This document shows, one piece after another, positions 15,566 through 22,863 of a stretch of 30,453 bases of DNA. The stretch covers positions 1 through 30,453 of IMG/VR virus record IMGVR_UViG_3300045996_000582; one strand, given 5' to 3'. Each line of letters begins with the position of its first letter. The first letter of the stretch is position 1. The position numbers and the translations under genes were made by a program. The stretch is from a virus. Under the pieces are notes generated by a model, which saw only the letters and a list, made by a program, of their open reading frames with translations, was not told the origin of the DNA and did no database searches.

Positions 15566-16084
15566 TTACCGCTCGAACTGAATGTAACCAGGCAGGGCGC
15601 TCGGATTGGTCAGGGTGTACAGACCGATGAAGGTCAATTCCAGGACCGTCTCCTTGCTCTCCGAAAGCTCGATGTTGCCAAGCTCGACATACGCCTGCGG
15701 GATAGTGGCCTTGAACGCCTTGCCATCGTTGCGGGTGATGCCGGTGACAATCACGTCCTCGACCTCGGTGATCGTGCCGATGTTGCCGCCGCCGATCTTC
15801 TCCGAGTTGGCGTCCGAGCTGGCGCCGTAGCTGCCGCAGAACAGCGAAAGCACGCTGTACTGCCACTCGGTGATCTTGCACTTGATTTTGAAATCGCCCT
15901 TGATCACCCGGCCCGTACCGGCGACCGGCCCGCGAGCCTGCGCCAGGTCAGGGTAGTATTGCTCGATCGACCACTCGACCGAAATGGCGTCCTCGGTGGC
16001 GCCGATGTCGGTGCCGTCCACGGTCAGGTATCCGCCCGTGCCATACAGAATGTTGTTGCCAGTATTGGCGCTAATGCCGCCCAT
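15566..16084 (-). CDS. Major tail (tube) protein
   Basis: The protein has 172 aa, a normal size for a siphovirus tube protein. The N-terminus has a Gly-rich strand set (NILYGTGGYLTVDGTDIGAT). It continues as alternating beta strands with a central acidic/hydrophobic pattern (ITEVEDVIVTGITRNDGKAF) and a C-terminal strand-rich domain with TLTNPSALPGYIQFER. The ATG has a strong GGAGGG about 6 bases upstream, fitting high expression. It precedes the chaperones and tape measure and is followed by a structured region with a strong terminator, all typical of major tail genes. It would polymerise into the tail tube around the tape measure. Confidence 0.88.
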   Translation of the reverse strand: MGGISANTGNNILYGTGGYLTVDGTDIGATEDAISVEWSIEQYYPDLAQARGPVAGTGRVIKGDFKIKCKITEWQYSVLSLFCGSYGASSDANSEKIGGGNIGTITEVEDVIVTGITRNDGKAFKATIPQAYVELGNIELSESKETVLELTFIGLYTLTNPSALPGYIQFER

Positions 16085-16125
16085 GAGTACCCTCCAAAAG
16101 GTCTTGGTAGTCGCTCATGGGCGAT

Positions 16126-16141
16126 CAACAGTATGCTGTTG
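16126..16141. promoter_or_regulatory. Palindrome in the divergent intergenic region, possible operator
   Basis: CAACAG-TATG-CTGTTG is a perfect 6-bp inverted repeat with a 4-base centre. It lies between the start of the major tail gene (minus) and the promoter of the small plus-strand gene, where it could be an operator or a 5'-leader hairpin for the tail gene. A minus-strand TACAAT nearby could be a -10 box, but no good -35 box accompanies it. Confidence 0.45.
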
Positions 16142-16185
16142 TCTATAGAGATTGTAGCAGCGTTTTTGAAAAGCGGGCGTTGCTC

Positions 16186-16214
16186 TTGCGATTTGTTTCG
16201 CTGTGGGGTATACT
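16186..16214 (+). promoter_or_regulatory. Sigma70-like promoter for the small plus-strand gene
   Basis: TTGCGA at 16186-16191 and TATACT at 16209-16214 are separated by 17 bases. Both match the -35 and -10 consensus in at least four of six positions. The gene's ATG is 32 bases downstream of the -10 box, behind a GAGGAGGG Shine-Dalgarno. Confidence 0.75.
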
Positions 16215-16245
16215 TGAGCGGTGTTCAATTGTGAGAGGAGGGCGA

Positions 16246-16500
16246 ATGTCCAACAAACACGAGAAAAACACATCGCAACAGGGCACAGGCAAGGGTGGCG
16301 GTTCGCCCAATCCTGTCAGCCCTTCGCAGGACCAGGAGGAGTTCGCTCGACTCTGCGCCAGGCAGAACATCGCCCCGTATAACGATGTGATGAAGGCGTG
16401 GAAGAACGGCGACAACGAAAGCATTCAGCGGTGGCGAAAGATGGCTGAATCTTCCAATGCCACTGCAACGCAGCGGGAGACCGATCCTTCTGGCGCCTAG
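16246..16500 (+). CDS. Moron-like small hydrophilic protein, unknown function
   Basis: The protein has 84 aa. The ATG at 16246 has an excellent GAGGAGGG about 6 bases upstream; an upstream ATG at 16117 lies before the promoter and is rejected. The N-terminal 35 residues are polar, Gly/Ser/Pro/Gln-rich and probably disordered. A predicted helical segment follows (EEFARLCARQNIAPYNDVMK and a Trp-containing SIQRWRKMAE), and then a Ser/Thr-rich tail. There is no signal peptide or membrane helix. It is the only plus-strand gene inside the structural block and has its own promoter and a hairpin behind it, the signature of a moron expressed independently, possibly from a prophage. No family is recognised. 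Confidence 0.85.
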   Translation: MSNKHEKNTSQQGTGKGGGSPNPVSPSQDQEEFARLCARQNIAPYNDVMKAWKNGDNESIQRWRKMAESSNATATQRETDPSGA

Positions 16501-16528
16501 TCTCCCAGCTTCCGGTAGCGAGGGAAGC

Positions 16529-16564
16529 GCAACGCCTCGGTGGATGACCTCACCGGGGCGTTGC
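16529..16564. terminator. Long hairpin between convergent genes, possible bidirectional terminator
   Basis: GCAACGCC pairs with GGCGTTGC (8 bp) and inside it CGGTG pairs with CACCG around an 8-base loop, with one unpaired base on each side. It sits between the end of the small plus-strand gene and the end of the minus-strand holin-like gene. No T-tract follows on either strand, so termination may be weak or Rho-assisted. Confidence 0.6.
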
Positions 16565-16569
16565 TGCGT

Positions 16570-16746
16570 CTACTTGCTCCGGTGCAGCCCTACCCCGATC
16601 AGAATCCCCAGGACCGCCGCTGACAACGGGCCAAGAAACAGGTGGCTAGGGAAGAATGCCGAGGCGACCGCCCCGACGATCATGCCGAGGACTAGCAGGA
16701 ACATAAACGCCAGGGCGCGAAACAGAATGTGTTCTTGTCCGATCAT
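16570..16746 (-). CDS. Two-helix membrane protein, holin-like
   Basis: The protein has 58 aa. A short polar N-terminus (MIGQEHILFR) precedes a hydrophobic helix at about residues 11-31 (ALAFMFLLVLGMIVGAVASA). After a turn with Pro and His comes a second helix at about 38-54 (GPLSAAVLGILIGVGL) and a basic HRSK end. Two helices with a short loop and a basic C-terminus fit small class II holins. The ATG overlaps the upstream stop (ATGA), with GGAG about 7 bases before it, so the frame is well supported although short. It lies downstream of a secreted lyase; a lysis role is inferred. It could instead be a superinfection-exclusion or other membrane protein. Confidence 0.7.
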   Translation of the reverse strand: MIGQEHILFRALAFMFLLVLGMIVGAVASAFFPSHLFLGPLSAAVLGILIGVGLHRSK

Positions 16747-17003
16747 ACCGCTCTCCAGACACGGCCATACCGTGTCATGCTCACAAGTTCAGTCAAAAAG
16801 TAATCCCGATACACAGGGTAGCCAAGCCGGTCAGTAAACCGCAGCATAATGCGGCTGTCGCTCGCTTGAACGACGATGCCGGTCTGTCCCGCAAAGGGCA
16901 GGCTACCCTGCGTCGGCACAGACACACGCAAGCCTTGCGGCCACACGAATGTCTGCAAACTACCTCGCGTGGGTCCACTCAGTCCAACCCATGTTTTTGC
17001 CAT
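16743..17003 (-). CDS. Small beta-rich protein, hypothetical (start uncertain)
   Basis: The protein has up to 86 aa. The ATG at 17003 overlaps the lyase gene by 44 bases and has no Shine-Dalgarno, so a later GTG or TTG start (around residue 16-21) may be the true one. Residues about 26-75 read as a small all-beta barrel (VSVPTQGSLPFAGQTGIVVQ, then IMLRFTDRLGYPVYRDYF), similar in pattern to SH3- or KOW-like folds. The stop overlaps the ATG of the holin-like gene (ATGA), which supports real translation. Function unknown. Confidence 0.6.
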   Translation of the reverse strand: MAKTWVGLSGPTRGSLQTFVWPQGLRVSVPTQGSLPFAGQTGIVVQASDSRIMLRFTDRLGYPVYRDYFLTELVSMTRYGRVWRAV

Positions 17004-18219
17004 GGGTTGCAGCGCTGGTGGGGAAGCTCGTGCCGTACATCTTGTTCACGATGTAGGTGATGAACGTGTCATCGCCCTCCGGCGCGTACTGATTCTGGTT
17101 GAACTGCCAGGTCGCAGCCCGTTTCAGCGCCTGGTTCGACCAGTTGGGCGAGTCGTAGCCAGCGCGGCGCAACACCTCGAAGGCCACCGAGAAGCCCTGC
17201 ATGGCCTCCCACACATAGTTCTCGTTCGGCGGGTTGCTCGTCACCGAACCGGCGGTGCGGCGCTGGTCGTCGGGCAGCACGCCGTCCACGTTGACGCCGC
17301 CAATGGTCGCGCCCTGCGGATTCACCCCGACCGGAGCGGACGGGTTGGCCTGCCAGGTCAGCTCGCCAAACTCGAACTTGGCGTATGCGGCGCGGTCGCC
17401 CGCGTAGCCGCGCCATACCAGGGCGGCGGCGTTCAGGTCGTTTACGTCGCCCAAATAGCGAGCGATAATGACACGGGCCGCGCCCGCGTGCGTACCCCAG
17501 TTGTTCGGGCGGTCGTTGTGGGTTGAGATGATTGAGCGACCGTCAAAGCTGCGGGTCCGAACCGCCGCCAACCAGGTGCGGAAGGCGGTCTCGCGGGAAG
17601 GGTCAAAGGACTTGAAGTTGATGATGTCCGCCGCGAGAACGTAGCCCTGGATATTGCGGCTGATCTCCAGCGACCGGCTGCTCGACTCGGTGCCGATTGC
17701 GCTCATAATCGCAGCGGCGACCTTGCTTTTCATGGCCGAGTCGTTGTTCCGCACCGCGATCAGCGCGCCCGCCAGGGTCAGCACGTCGTGGTTGCTGTTC
17801 AGATCGGACAGATTCGGGCTGCCCCATGAGCCGTTGGCTGCGTTCAGCACCTTGCTGTATGCCGCGCCGCTGTTGGGCAAGGCCAGTATCTCGGCCTGGC
17901 TGATCCAGATGCCGCTTGTGCTCGCAGGCGTTGTGACGACGGGCGGAGCGGTGGGCGCGGGCGCGGCGGTCGGCGCCGGAACAGCAGTCGGCGCAGCGGT
18001 GGGCGCGGTCGGCTGAGTCGGGGCGACTACCGCAGCCTTGCAGGCCAGCGAGGCGGTCTGCGAAGATGCGCTTGCCACCAGTGTGACCGTCAGCGTGGAC
18101 GGGCATGAGACATTCAAGACATCGCCTGCGGCCATTCCGATGTTGTTGGTCGCCGCGTAGGCGGCGCCGGAACCGAGCGCTACGACGAGGGCGAGAATGC
18201 AGAGTACGATGCGTCGCAT
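16960..18219 (-). CDS. Secreted alginate-lyase-like polysaccharide lyase
   Basis: The protein has 419 aa. Residues 1-22 are a signal peptide ending in AAYA. A small Cys-containing beta domain (about 24-68) and a Pro/Thr/Ala/Val linker (about 69-115) precede the catalytic domain, about 120-419. That domain is helical and carries SRNIQGYVLAADIINF and the NNWGTHAG motif. The Asn-His pattern matches the catalytic region of alginate lyases of the PL5-type (alpha/alpha)6 fold, which cleave uronic-acid polysaccharides by beta-elimination. AGGAGG lies about 11 bases before the ATG. A Sec-type signal on a phage-borne lyase is unusual: the enzyme would leave the infected cell rather than stay on the virion. 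The family call is by motif; substrate unknown. It is followed by a holin-like gene. Confidence 0.75.
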   Translation of the reverse strand: MRRIVLCILALVVALGSGAAYAATNNIGMAAGDVLNVSCPSTLTVTLVASASSQTASLACKAAVVAPTQPTAPTAAPTAVPAPTAAPAPTAPPVVTTPASTSGIWISQAEILALPNSGAAYSKVLNAANGSWGSPNLSDLNSNHDVLTLAGALIAVRNNDSAMKSKVAAAIMSAIGTESSSRSLEISRNIQGYVLAADIINFKSFDPSRETAFRTWLAAVRTRSFDGRSIISTHNDRPNNWGTHAGAARVIIARYLGDVNDLNAAALVWRGYAGDRAAYAKFEFGELTWQANPSAPVGVNPQGATIGGVNVDGVLPDDQRRTAGSVTSNPPNENYVWEAMQGFSVAFEVLRRAGYDSPNWSNQALKRAATWQFNQNQYAPEGDDTFITYIVNKMYGTSFPTSAATHGKNMGWTEWTHAR

Positions 18220-18251
18220 GGTGTGTTTGACCTCCTGAGTCAGTGTGTCTT

Positions 18252-18307
18252 AGCGGCTTGCGTGGCCGCTCCAATATGGCGAGACAAGCCGGGCTTGTCC
18301 GTATTGG
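18252..18307 (-). other. Two adjacent hairpins between the GT4 and lyase genes
   Basis: AGCGGC-loop-GCCGCT (18252-18270) abuts a second structure in which GACAAGCC and GGCTTGTC (18283-18299) form a nearly loopless stem enclosed by CCAATA/TATTGG (18271-18276 and 18302-18307). There is no T-tract. The pair fills most of the 92-base gap and may be a weak terminator, an mRNA-stability element or part of a leader for the lyase gene. Confidence 0.55.
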
Positions 18308-18311
18308 CCTC

Positions 18312-19334
18312 TTAGTCGTAGTGTTGCTGGAGGAAGGTGTACGCTTTCTGCGTCACCTGCTCCCAGGTCCACTGCTTCGATTCGTGCGACGCCTGGTCGC
18401 CCATGGCGTGCAGCTCGTCGCGGTGGTTGTAGGCCCACCTGATCGCCTCGACCGCCGCCTCGAACGATGGCTGGGCGATCTCAGCCTTGTAGTTAAAGCT
18501 GGCGGTGAGCGAAGGCGAAGGCACGTTGTGCGGGCAGGGAATCCGCAAGTAGCTATCGGTCAGATACTCGCGCATTCCGGTGTTGTCCGCGCAAATAACC
18601 GGGAGACCGGTCGCGGCCATTTGCAGCGGCATAAGGCCGAAGCCCTCGCCGCCGGAAAGGTAGATGCCGCAGTCGCCGGAGTGCAGCCAGGACACCAGCT
18701 TGTTCATCGGCCAGGAGCCGGAGTGCAAGGTTACGTTCGCCAGCGGGTTGCCGCGCTCGTCGGAAAACAGCTTGCCGACGTTGGCGCCCATGCCGTTAAA
18801 TGAGTAGACCTTGATCTCCAGCTCGGCGTCCGGCAGCCCTGCCGCGACAAACGCCTTCGCCGCCAAAAACACATTTTTGCGGCTGACCAGCGTATCGGCC
18901 CAAATGATGAACTTCATGCGCTGGCTGCGCTCGCGGCGGTCAAGGTACTCAAACGAGTGATGCTTGATGCCGTAGCCGGAGACGAATATCGGCGCAGTGA
19001 CGCCCTCCTGGCGAAACAGATCGTGACAATACTGTGAGGGCGTCCAGATCAAGCCCGCGCAGTTTAGGTTGTCCGACCAGCCGGGCGGCAAGGCGGTGGC
19101 CTCGAACATAGTGTGAAACACCAGGTCGGGACGGTGATGCCGGTGGTTGCCGATCGCCCAGGCAGTGGGCGTGCAGACCGAGATCAGCGCGTCCCAGCCG
19201 GTCTCGTATGGGCTGTGTATCTTGGCGCCCAGGCGAATAAGTTCGGGCCGGTACTGAGCGGCGATGCTGCCGTAGCCATTCGCCTGATCAGCCTCCCAAG
19301 CCATCCAGCCCAGGGTCAGGTCGCGGTATGTCAC
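18312..19334 (-). CDS. Glycosyltransferase family 4-type (GT-B fold)
   Basis: The protein has 340 aa with a GTG start overlapping the upstream stop (GTGA). The N-terminal half resembles an acceptor-side Rossmann domain. The C-terminal half begins around MKFIIWADTLVSRKN and contains the donor-site motif SGGEGFGLMPLQMAATGLPV at about 230. This matches the E-x7-E motif of GT4 enzymes except that the second Glu is Gln. Such enzymes are retaining transferases that move a sugar from a nucleotide-sugar. No membrane helix or signal is seen. It lies after the tail terminator and before the lyase. Together with the upstream GT2 and methyltransferase genes it suggests phage-directed glycosylation, perhaps of virion proteins. 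Confidence 0.85.
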   Translation of the reverse strand: MTYRDLTLGWMAWEADQANGYGSIAAQYRPELIRLGAKIHSPYETGWDALISVCTPTAWAIGNHRHHRPDLVFHTMFEATALPPGWSDNLNCAGLIWTPSQYCHDLFRQEGVTAPIFVSGYGIKHHSFEYLDRRERSQRMKFIIWADTLVSRKNVFLAAKAFVAAGLPDAELEIKVYSFNGMGANVGKLFSDERGNPLANVTLHSGSWPMNKLVSWLHSGDCGIYLSGGEGFGLMPLQMAATGLPVICADNTGMREYLTDSYLRIPCPHNVPSPSLTASFNYKAEIAQPSFEAAVEAIRWAYNHRDELHAMGDQASHESKQWTWEQVTQKAYTFLQQHYD

Positions 19335-19543
19335 GGGGTTGTCTCCTTCTGCTGCGCCTGCTCAATGTATTTTTGAGCAATGCGGGCGGTCAGGTCGTTC
19401 AGGGCGGCTTCTTCGTCTTCTTTACTGGTCTCCTGGCGCGTGCGGGCGTAGCTGTAGCCGACGAATAAGGCCAGCATAACGCCGAACATGACGCCGCAGC
19501 AGAGCGCGAACAGCACCAGGGTTACGACAACGGCTCCGCTCAC
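19331..19543 (-). CDS. Small single-pass membrane protein
   Basis: The protein has 70 aa with a GTG start overlapping the stop of the tail-terminator gene (GTGA); its own stop overlaps the GT4 start. One long hydrophobic segment spans about residues 5-30 (VVVTLVLFALCCGVMFGVML), followed by a charged, helical C-terminal tail rich in Glu, Gln and Lys. The layout would fit a spanin-like or accessory lysis protein or a membrane partner of the neighbouring glycosyltransferase. No lipobox is present. Function unassigned. Confidence 0.75.
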   Translation of the reverse strand: MSGAVVVTLVLFALCCGVMFGVMLALFVGYSYARTRQETSKEDEEAALNDLTARIAQKYIEQAQQKETTP

Positions 19544-19968
19544 GGCAGGCTCCTTTCAACAAAGTGAAGATTGAATACGGCGTAGGTGAACGACCAGCCG
19601 TCCTGAAAGTCCACCCGGTCCTGCGGGCCGCTGCGCCGGTTCGCCTTCTGGAAAATCACATCCTCGCCGCTGACGGTGATATGGACGTGGGTTTTGAAGC
19701 GAAAGAAGTTCGCCAGCGCCAAGTAGACCTCCCTGGCCTGGCTTGCGTCGGGCGCCCAGCAGTAGAACACGAAGTCTTCGCGAGTGATTGGCGTGTACTC
19801 GTCGTCCGCCCCGCCGTCGCCCAAGAAGACGATCGCCTTGCGAATGGTAAAGTCGTCAGGCAGTCCCGGCGGGCCGTAGATGTGTACGCCGTCCGCGTCA
19901 GTGACGACGCCCGCAAGCGTTGCATCGGATGTGAGCAGGACATACAGCGCTTCTGCGGTGTCAATCAT
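19540..19968 (-). CDS. Tail terminator (tail completion) protein
   Basis: The protein has 142 aa, the usual size for tail-terminator or minor tail U-like proteins. The N-terminus is helical (IDTAEALYVLLTSDATLAGVV), then a strand region with a DDFTIRKAIVFLGDGGADDE turn, and a C-terminal strand ending FTYAVFNLHFVERSLP. These proteins cap the tail tube and join it to the head connector. The position, third after the first connector and just before the small membrane protein, matches HK97-like order. The ATG overlaps the upstream stop (ATGA). The call rests on size, pattern and gene order. Confidence 0.75.
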   Translation of the reverse strand: MIDTAEALYVLLTSDATLAGVVTDADGVHIYGPPGLPDDFTIRKAIVFLGDGGADDEYTPITREDFVFYCWAPDASQAREVYLALANFFRFKTHVHITVSGEDVIFQKANRRSGPQDRVDFQDGWSFTYAVFNLHFVERSLP

Positions 19969-20819
19969 TCCTGGCCTCCCTTGTTGCCCTGAATACGCCT
20001 TCGCAGCTCGTCAATATCGGACTGAATTGCATCCTCGATGTTCTTCGGCTCCTTCGGCTTTTGCGATGTCGTCTGCGCGGGCGCCTGGGGCTTCTTATCG
20101 GCTGGCTTCTTGAGCTTATTGGTCTCGACCCGGCGCTTCTTGCGCGCCAGCGCCTGGGTTGCCTTGCGTGAGATGGTCAGAATCGACTTGACATACTCTT
20201 TGTGGCTGCCAATACTCTCGATCGCTTCGCTGACGGTCGCATTCAGCGCTTCGTCGTCGCCTTTATTCGCCGCCAGGATGCGGTTGAACTCCTCAGTGTC
20301 GGCAATAAACTTGGCGATTTTCCGCTCATCCATAATTACGCCAGCGCGGCGACCCTTGGTCGAGTCGGCCAGGGTTCGTTTCAGGCGGGTTCTGGCGACC
20401 GCAGCGAACTCCTTCTGCGCCTTCTCCCAGGCCGGTTTCAGCCACGGATAGCGGTAAATCTCGCCGCTCGGCCCGGTCCAGCCAATCTCAAGGTAGGCGC
20501 CCGCCTGGCTTGGCGTGTAGACGTAGCAGTGAACGAAAATACCGTCCGGCACACGCCTGATGCCCAGTTGCGAACCGAGACCGCCGCCCTTGATGCCGCG
20601 ATCCTCGTACACCCAGCCGTAGTCGGTGCGGTGCGGGTGCGGACCCGGCCCTTTGTCGGCGTCCACGTTCTCAGCCGCGTACTCCTTGGCCTTGCTGCCG
20701 ACCTCGGCCAGAATATCGAGCACAGCGCGAGCTGACATGCCCTGGAACTCTTTCAAGTTCATCGAGGCGGTCATGCGCTGCGAAAATTCAATCAGTTTTC
20801 CATCAACCCTGGTAGGCAC
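19965..20819 (-). CDS. HK97 gp10-like head-tail joining protein with long C-terminal extension
   Basis: The protein has 284 aa; typical HK97 gp10-like proteins have about 110-180 aa. The GTG start at 20819 overlaps the previous stop by one base. The first about 150 residues fit the family: an N-terminal helix region, then RTDYGWVYEDRGIKGG, and a characteristic AYLEIGWTGPSG, IYRYPWLKPAWEKA segment. From about residue 170 on the sequence is helical and very basic, with KKRRVETNKLKKPADKKPQA and a final charged helix (IDELRRRIQGNKGGQE). This extension is probably disordered or a coiled coil and may contact DNA or the tail. It is needed for joining filled heads to tails. Confidence 0.8.
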   Translation of the reverse strand: MPTRVDGKLIEFSQRMTASMNLKEFQGMSARAVLDILAEVGSKAKEYAAENVDADKGPGPHPHRTDYGWVYEDRGIKGGGLGSQLGIRRVPDGIFVHCYVYTPSQAGAYLEIGWTGPSGEIYRYPWLKPAWEKAQKEFAAVARTRLKRTLADSTKGRRAGVIMDERKIAKFIADTEEFNRILAANKGDDEALNATVSEAIESIGSHKEYVKSILTISRKATQALARKKRRVETNKLKKPADKKPQAPAQTTSQKPKEPKNIEDAIQSDIDELRRRIQGNKGGQE

Positions 20820-21247
20820 TAGCCGACGCTCCTGCGAATAGTCAGCCGCATATGGTGGTTGCGGCCAGCCGGAGTCTGAATGCTCTCAATATCGAATGGT
20901 CCGGCGTCGTAAAGCTCGCCGTCCTCGTCGTAGACATCCCATATTTGCCAGTTGGCGGCGGCGTCCTGCTCCTTGAGGCCGCTCGGCACCTCCTGGGCGG
21001 GCAGGTACAACACGTAGTAGGCAGTGTTCTCCGCCGCCTTGCCCTGGGTGCTCTGCTCCTGCATGGTCTGCGGGCGGCACAGGCACTGGTCAATTGCGTA
21101 GGTCTCTTCGGCGTCCATGCGACCGCCCGCCAGAATAGGCACGCTCTTATGGCCGTAGCTGCCGCTCGTGCTTACCGCCCGCCGCTCACCCTTAATCAGC
21201 GTGCAGGTGTGGATCATCAACTTGTCGAAGTTAAAGTCCTGGTTCAT
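20819..21247 (-). CDS. Head closure protein (putative)
   Basis: The protein has 142 aa with an ATG one base after the upstream stop. It is beta-rich: LMIHTCTLIKGERRAVSTSG near the N-terminus, a short Cys-x-Cys in the middle (IDQCLCRPQTM), and a C-terminal DAGPFDIESIQTPAGRNHH followed by a strand ending in LTIRRSVG. This is the pattern of head-closure or stopper proteins (gp16/gpFII-like) that bind below the connector. It sits between the adaptor and the gp10-like gene, where a stopper is expected. Assigned by position and general fold, without a diagnostic motif. Confidence 0.7.
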   Translation of the reverse strand: MNQDFNFDKLMIHTCTLIKGERRAVSTSGSYGHKSVPILAGGRMDAEETYAIDQCLCRPQTMQEQSTQGKAAENTAYYVLYLPAQEVPSGLKEQDAAANWQIWDVYDEDGELYDAGPFDIESIQTPAGRNHHMRLTIRRSVG

Positions 21248-21248
21248 G

Positions 21249-21872
21249 TCACCACTTCACGTTGCTGTGAATCGTCGTGCGCTTGAAGCGCGCCAGAATG
21301 CCCGCCACCTCGTTCGGCGGACCGTTCTTGAGGTAGTCCAGCGCCGCCGAGTACGAGACCGAGTAGTCGCCAATGCTGGTGCTCTTAACGCCCGCGTTCT
21401 TAGTCGCCTGAATGAGGTAGCTGATCCAGGCGTTGCAGGCCAGCGCGATCGAGGTCGGCGTGTTGCCGTCCGAGTCTAAAAAGCCCCACACGCCAGTTAC
21501 TTGAATTGCCGCCTGGTCGGTCCTGACCCAGCGGAAGCCGTAGCCGTAGTGCTTGTTGGTCACAATCCAGCGGTAGGGCGGGCCAAACAACGGGTACAGA
21601 ATGTAGTATTGCGAGTCCAGCGTCTCGTTGTCGCCGTGCACAATGCTGGTGAGCGAGTGCAGATCGCCGCGCAGGTGCAGCTTGAACTGCTCCTGGTAGT
21701 CGTAGGTCTGCGTCTCGGTCTTGGCGTAGAAATGCCGGTGGCAGTACCCGTCGATCTCGCGGCTGACCGGCGCAATTAGCGACGAGATCAGCGCGTCATC
21801 CTTGGTGTTCGCCGTTTTGTATTGCCGGAAAGTGCGAAACCCCGCCAGTGTTGTGTAATCGCCTACCGCCAC
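21249..21872 (-). CDS. Head-tail adaptor (connector) protein
   Basis: The protein has 207 aa. The start is a GTG at 21872. The N-terminus has the helical adaptor pattern (YTTLAGFRTFRQYKTANTKD, then LISSLIAPVSREIDGYCHRHFY), as in HK97 gp6 / SPP1 gp15-like proteins, where an Asp-rich helical start is followed by 'I..FC.R.F'. A central beta insertion follows (LRGDLHSLTSIVHGDNE), then a helical segment and a C-terminal GDYSVSYSAALDYLKNG, another hallmark of the family. It should form a ring below the portal. It opens the connector set that continues downstream. Confidence 0.85.
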   Translation of the reverse strand: MAVGDYTTLAGFRTFRQYKTANTKDDALISSLIAPVSREIDGYCHRHFYAKTETQTYDYQEQFKLHLRGDLHSLTSIVHGDNETLDSQYYILYPLFGPPYRWIVTNKHYGYGFRWVRTDQAAIQVTGVWGFLDSDGNTPTSIALACNAWISYLIQATKNAGVKSTSIGDYSVSYSAALDYLKNGPPNEVAGILARFKRTTIHSNVKW

Positions 21873-21876
21873 GGTG

Positions 21877-22155
21877 TTACCTCAAGTCCTTCAAAGCCGC
21901 TCGGATGGCGGCTTGCGGTGTAGCACACGCTCCCGTGCAGTAGCGCAGCCCCATACGGTCGTTGCGCTCAGACACGTCACGCATCACATGCCAGGGATCG
22001 GTGTCGATCAGCAGGGTCCATTTGTTGTCTTTACTACTGTGCAGGCTGGCGAACTTGCCTTCTTTTTGCCAGTCGGCAAGCTGATCGAACAGGTCCTGGT
22101 CGTCCCAGTTGTCTGGACTAACAGCTTGTCGTGGCCGCGAGTTCATTGTGTTCAT
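21877..22155 (-). CDS. Small acidic protein, hypothetical
   Basis: The protein has 92 aa. The ATG at 22155 has GAGGGG about 6 bases upstream; an ATG three codons later is also possible. The protein is soluble, with DNWDDQDLFDQLADWQKEGK near the N-terminus and a C-terminal Gly/Ala helix (GACATPQAAIRAALKDLR). The middle KWTLLIDTDPWHVMRD could be a beta strand with an adjacent helix. It lies between the glycosylation set and the head-tail adaptor. No family is recognised. Confidence 0.75.
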   Translation of the reverse strand: MNTMNSRPRQAVSPDNWDDQDLFDQLADWQKEGKFASLHSSKDNKWTLLIDTDPWHVMRDVSERNDRMGLRYCTGACATPQAAIRAALKDLR

Positions 22156-22167
22156 TGTCGTCCCCTC

Positions 22168-22863
22168 TTATGGGTGGATCACCAGTTGATTCGGGTCCAG
22201 CCAGAGCTGATAGCCCTGGGCGTTCATGTCATAGCCAAAGCCGACGATGCCGAACTCCGGCGGGGTGAAACGCGCCTTGCGGGCGACCTCGCCGCGCATG
22301 ACGATGCACGAGCCAGCGCTGTCGATCGGGGTCAAAATGTCCTGCACGTCCAGGTGGTACGGCGGCTTGGGCTGGAACTGCTTGCCGTTCTTGCGAAAGC
22401 CCCAGGTGTCATAGAACAGCCCGGTCGTCGCGTGAAAGCACATGGGCGCAACTGCGTTCACCTGCCACAGATGCCGGATCAGGCTGGTCATGACATCGGG
22501 GCTCCACAGCAGATCGCTCTCGACGTAGATCACGATGTCATCGCTTGGCTGAATGCGATCGAGCGTTGCATTGCACACCCTGGAGATATTGCGCCAGCGG
22601 GTCTTGTTGTCCACCGATCCGAAGGACGGCCCGCCGTGGTTGACTTGCTCAAGGTCGTAGGAGAAGCCTTTTCCGGCAGCCGCCAGGTCCAGCAAGTCGT
22701 AGGTGTCGTCGGTCGAGTCGCCCTCGGTCAAGACGAGACGGAGCGAATGGGTGTTCTGCGGATGCAGCTTGTTGATTGCGTCCCTGAGCAAGCTGGCCTG
22801 GCGAATGTAGCGATCGACGTAGCTGCTGCTATTGCGAAAGATTGATGCCAGTACAAAGTTCAT
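22168..22863 (-). CDS. Glycosyltransferase, GT-A fold (GT2-like)
   Basis: The protein has 231 aa. The ATG at 22863 overlaps the methyltransferase stop (ATGA) and has GGGAGG about 7 bases upstream; the longer upstream frame is not needed. An N-terminal nucleotide-binding segment has LVLTEGDSTDDTYDLLD, like the conserved DGSTDDT of GT-A enzymes. The metal-site region is YVESDLLWSPDVMTSLIRH, with an E-S-D acid motif. A later PIDSAGSCIVMRGEVARKA and a C-terminal FGIVGFGYDMNAQGYQLWLD fit acceptor-side elements. Soluble, with no membrane helix. Part of a coupled group with the methyltransferase and the DPM1-like transferase. Substrate unknown. Confidence 0.75.
   Translation of the reverse strand: MNFVLASIFRNSSSYVDRYIRQASLLRDAINKLHPQNTHSLRLVLTEGDSTDDTYDLLDLAAAGKGFSYDLEQVNHGGPSFGSVDNKTRWRNISRVCNATLDRIQPSDDIVIYVESDLLWSPDVMTSLIRHLWQVNAVAPMCFHATTGLFYDTWGFRKNGKQFQPKPPYHLDVQDILTPIDSAGSCIVMRGEVARKARFTPPEFGIVGFGYDMNAQGYQLWLDPNQLVIHP

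Noticed and set aside
16746-17003. ATG at 17003 as a firm start of the 86-aa gene
   Set aside because: It has no Shine-Dalgarno and overlaps the lyase gene by 44 bases, so the start is left open, although the frame itself is kept.
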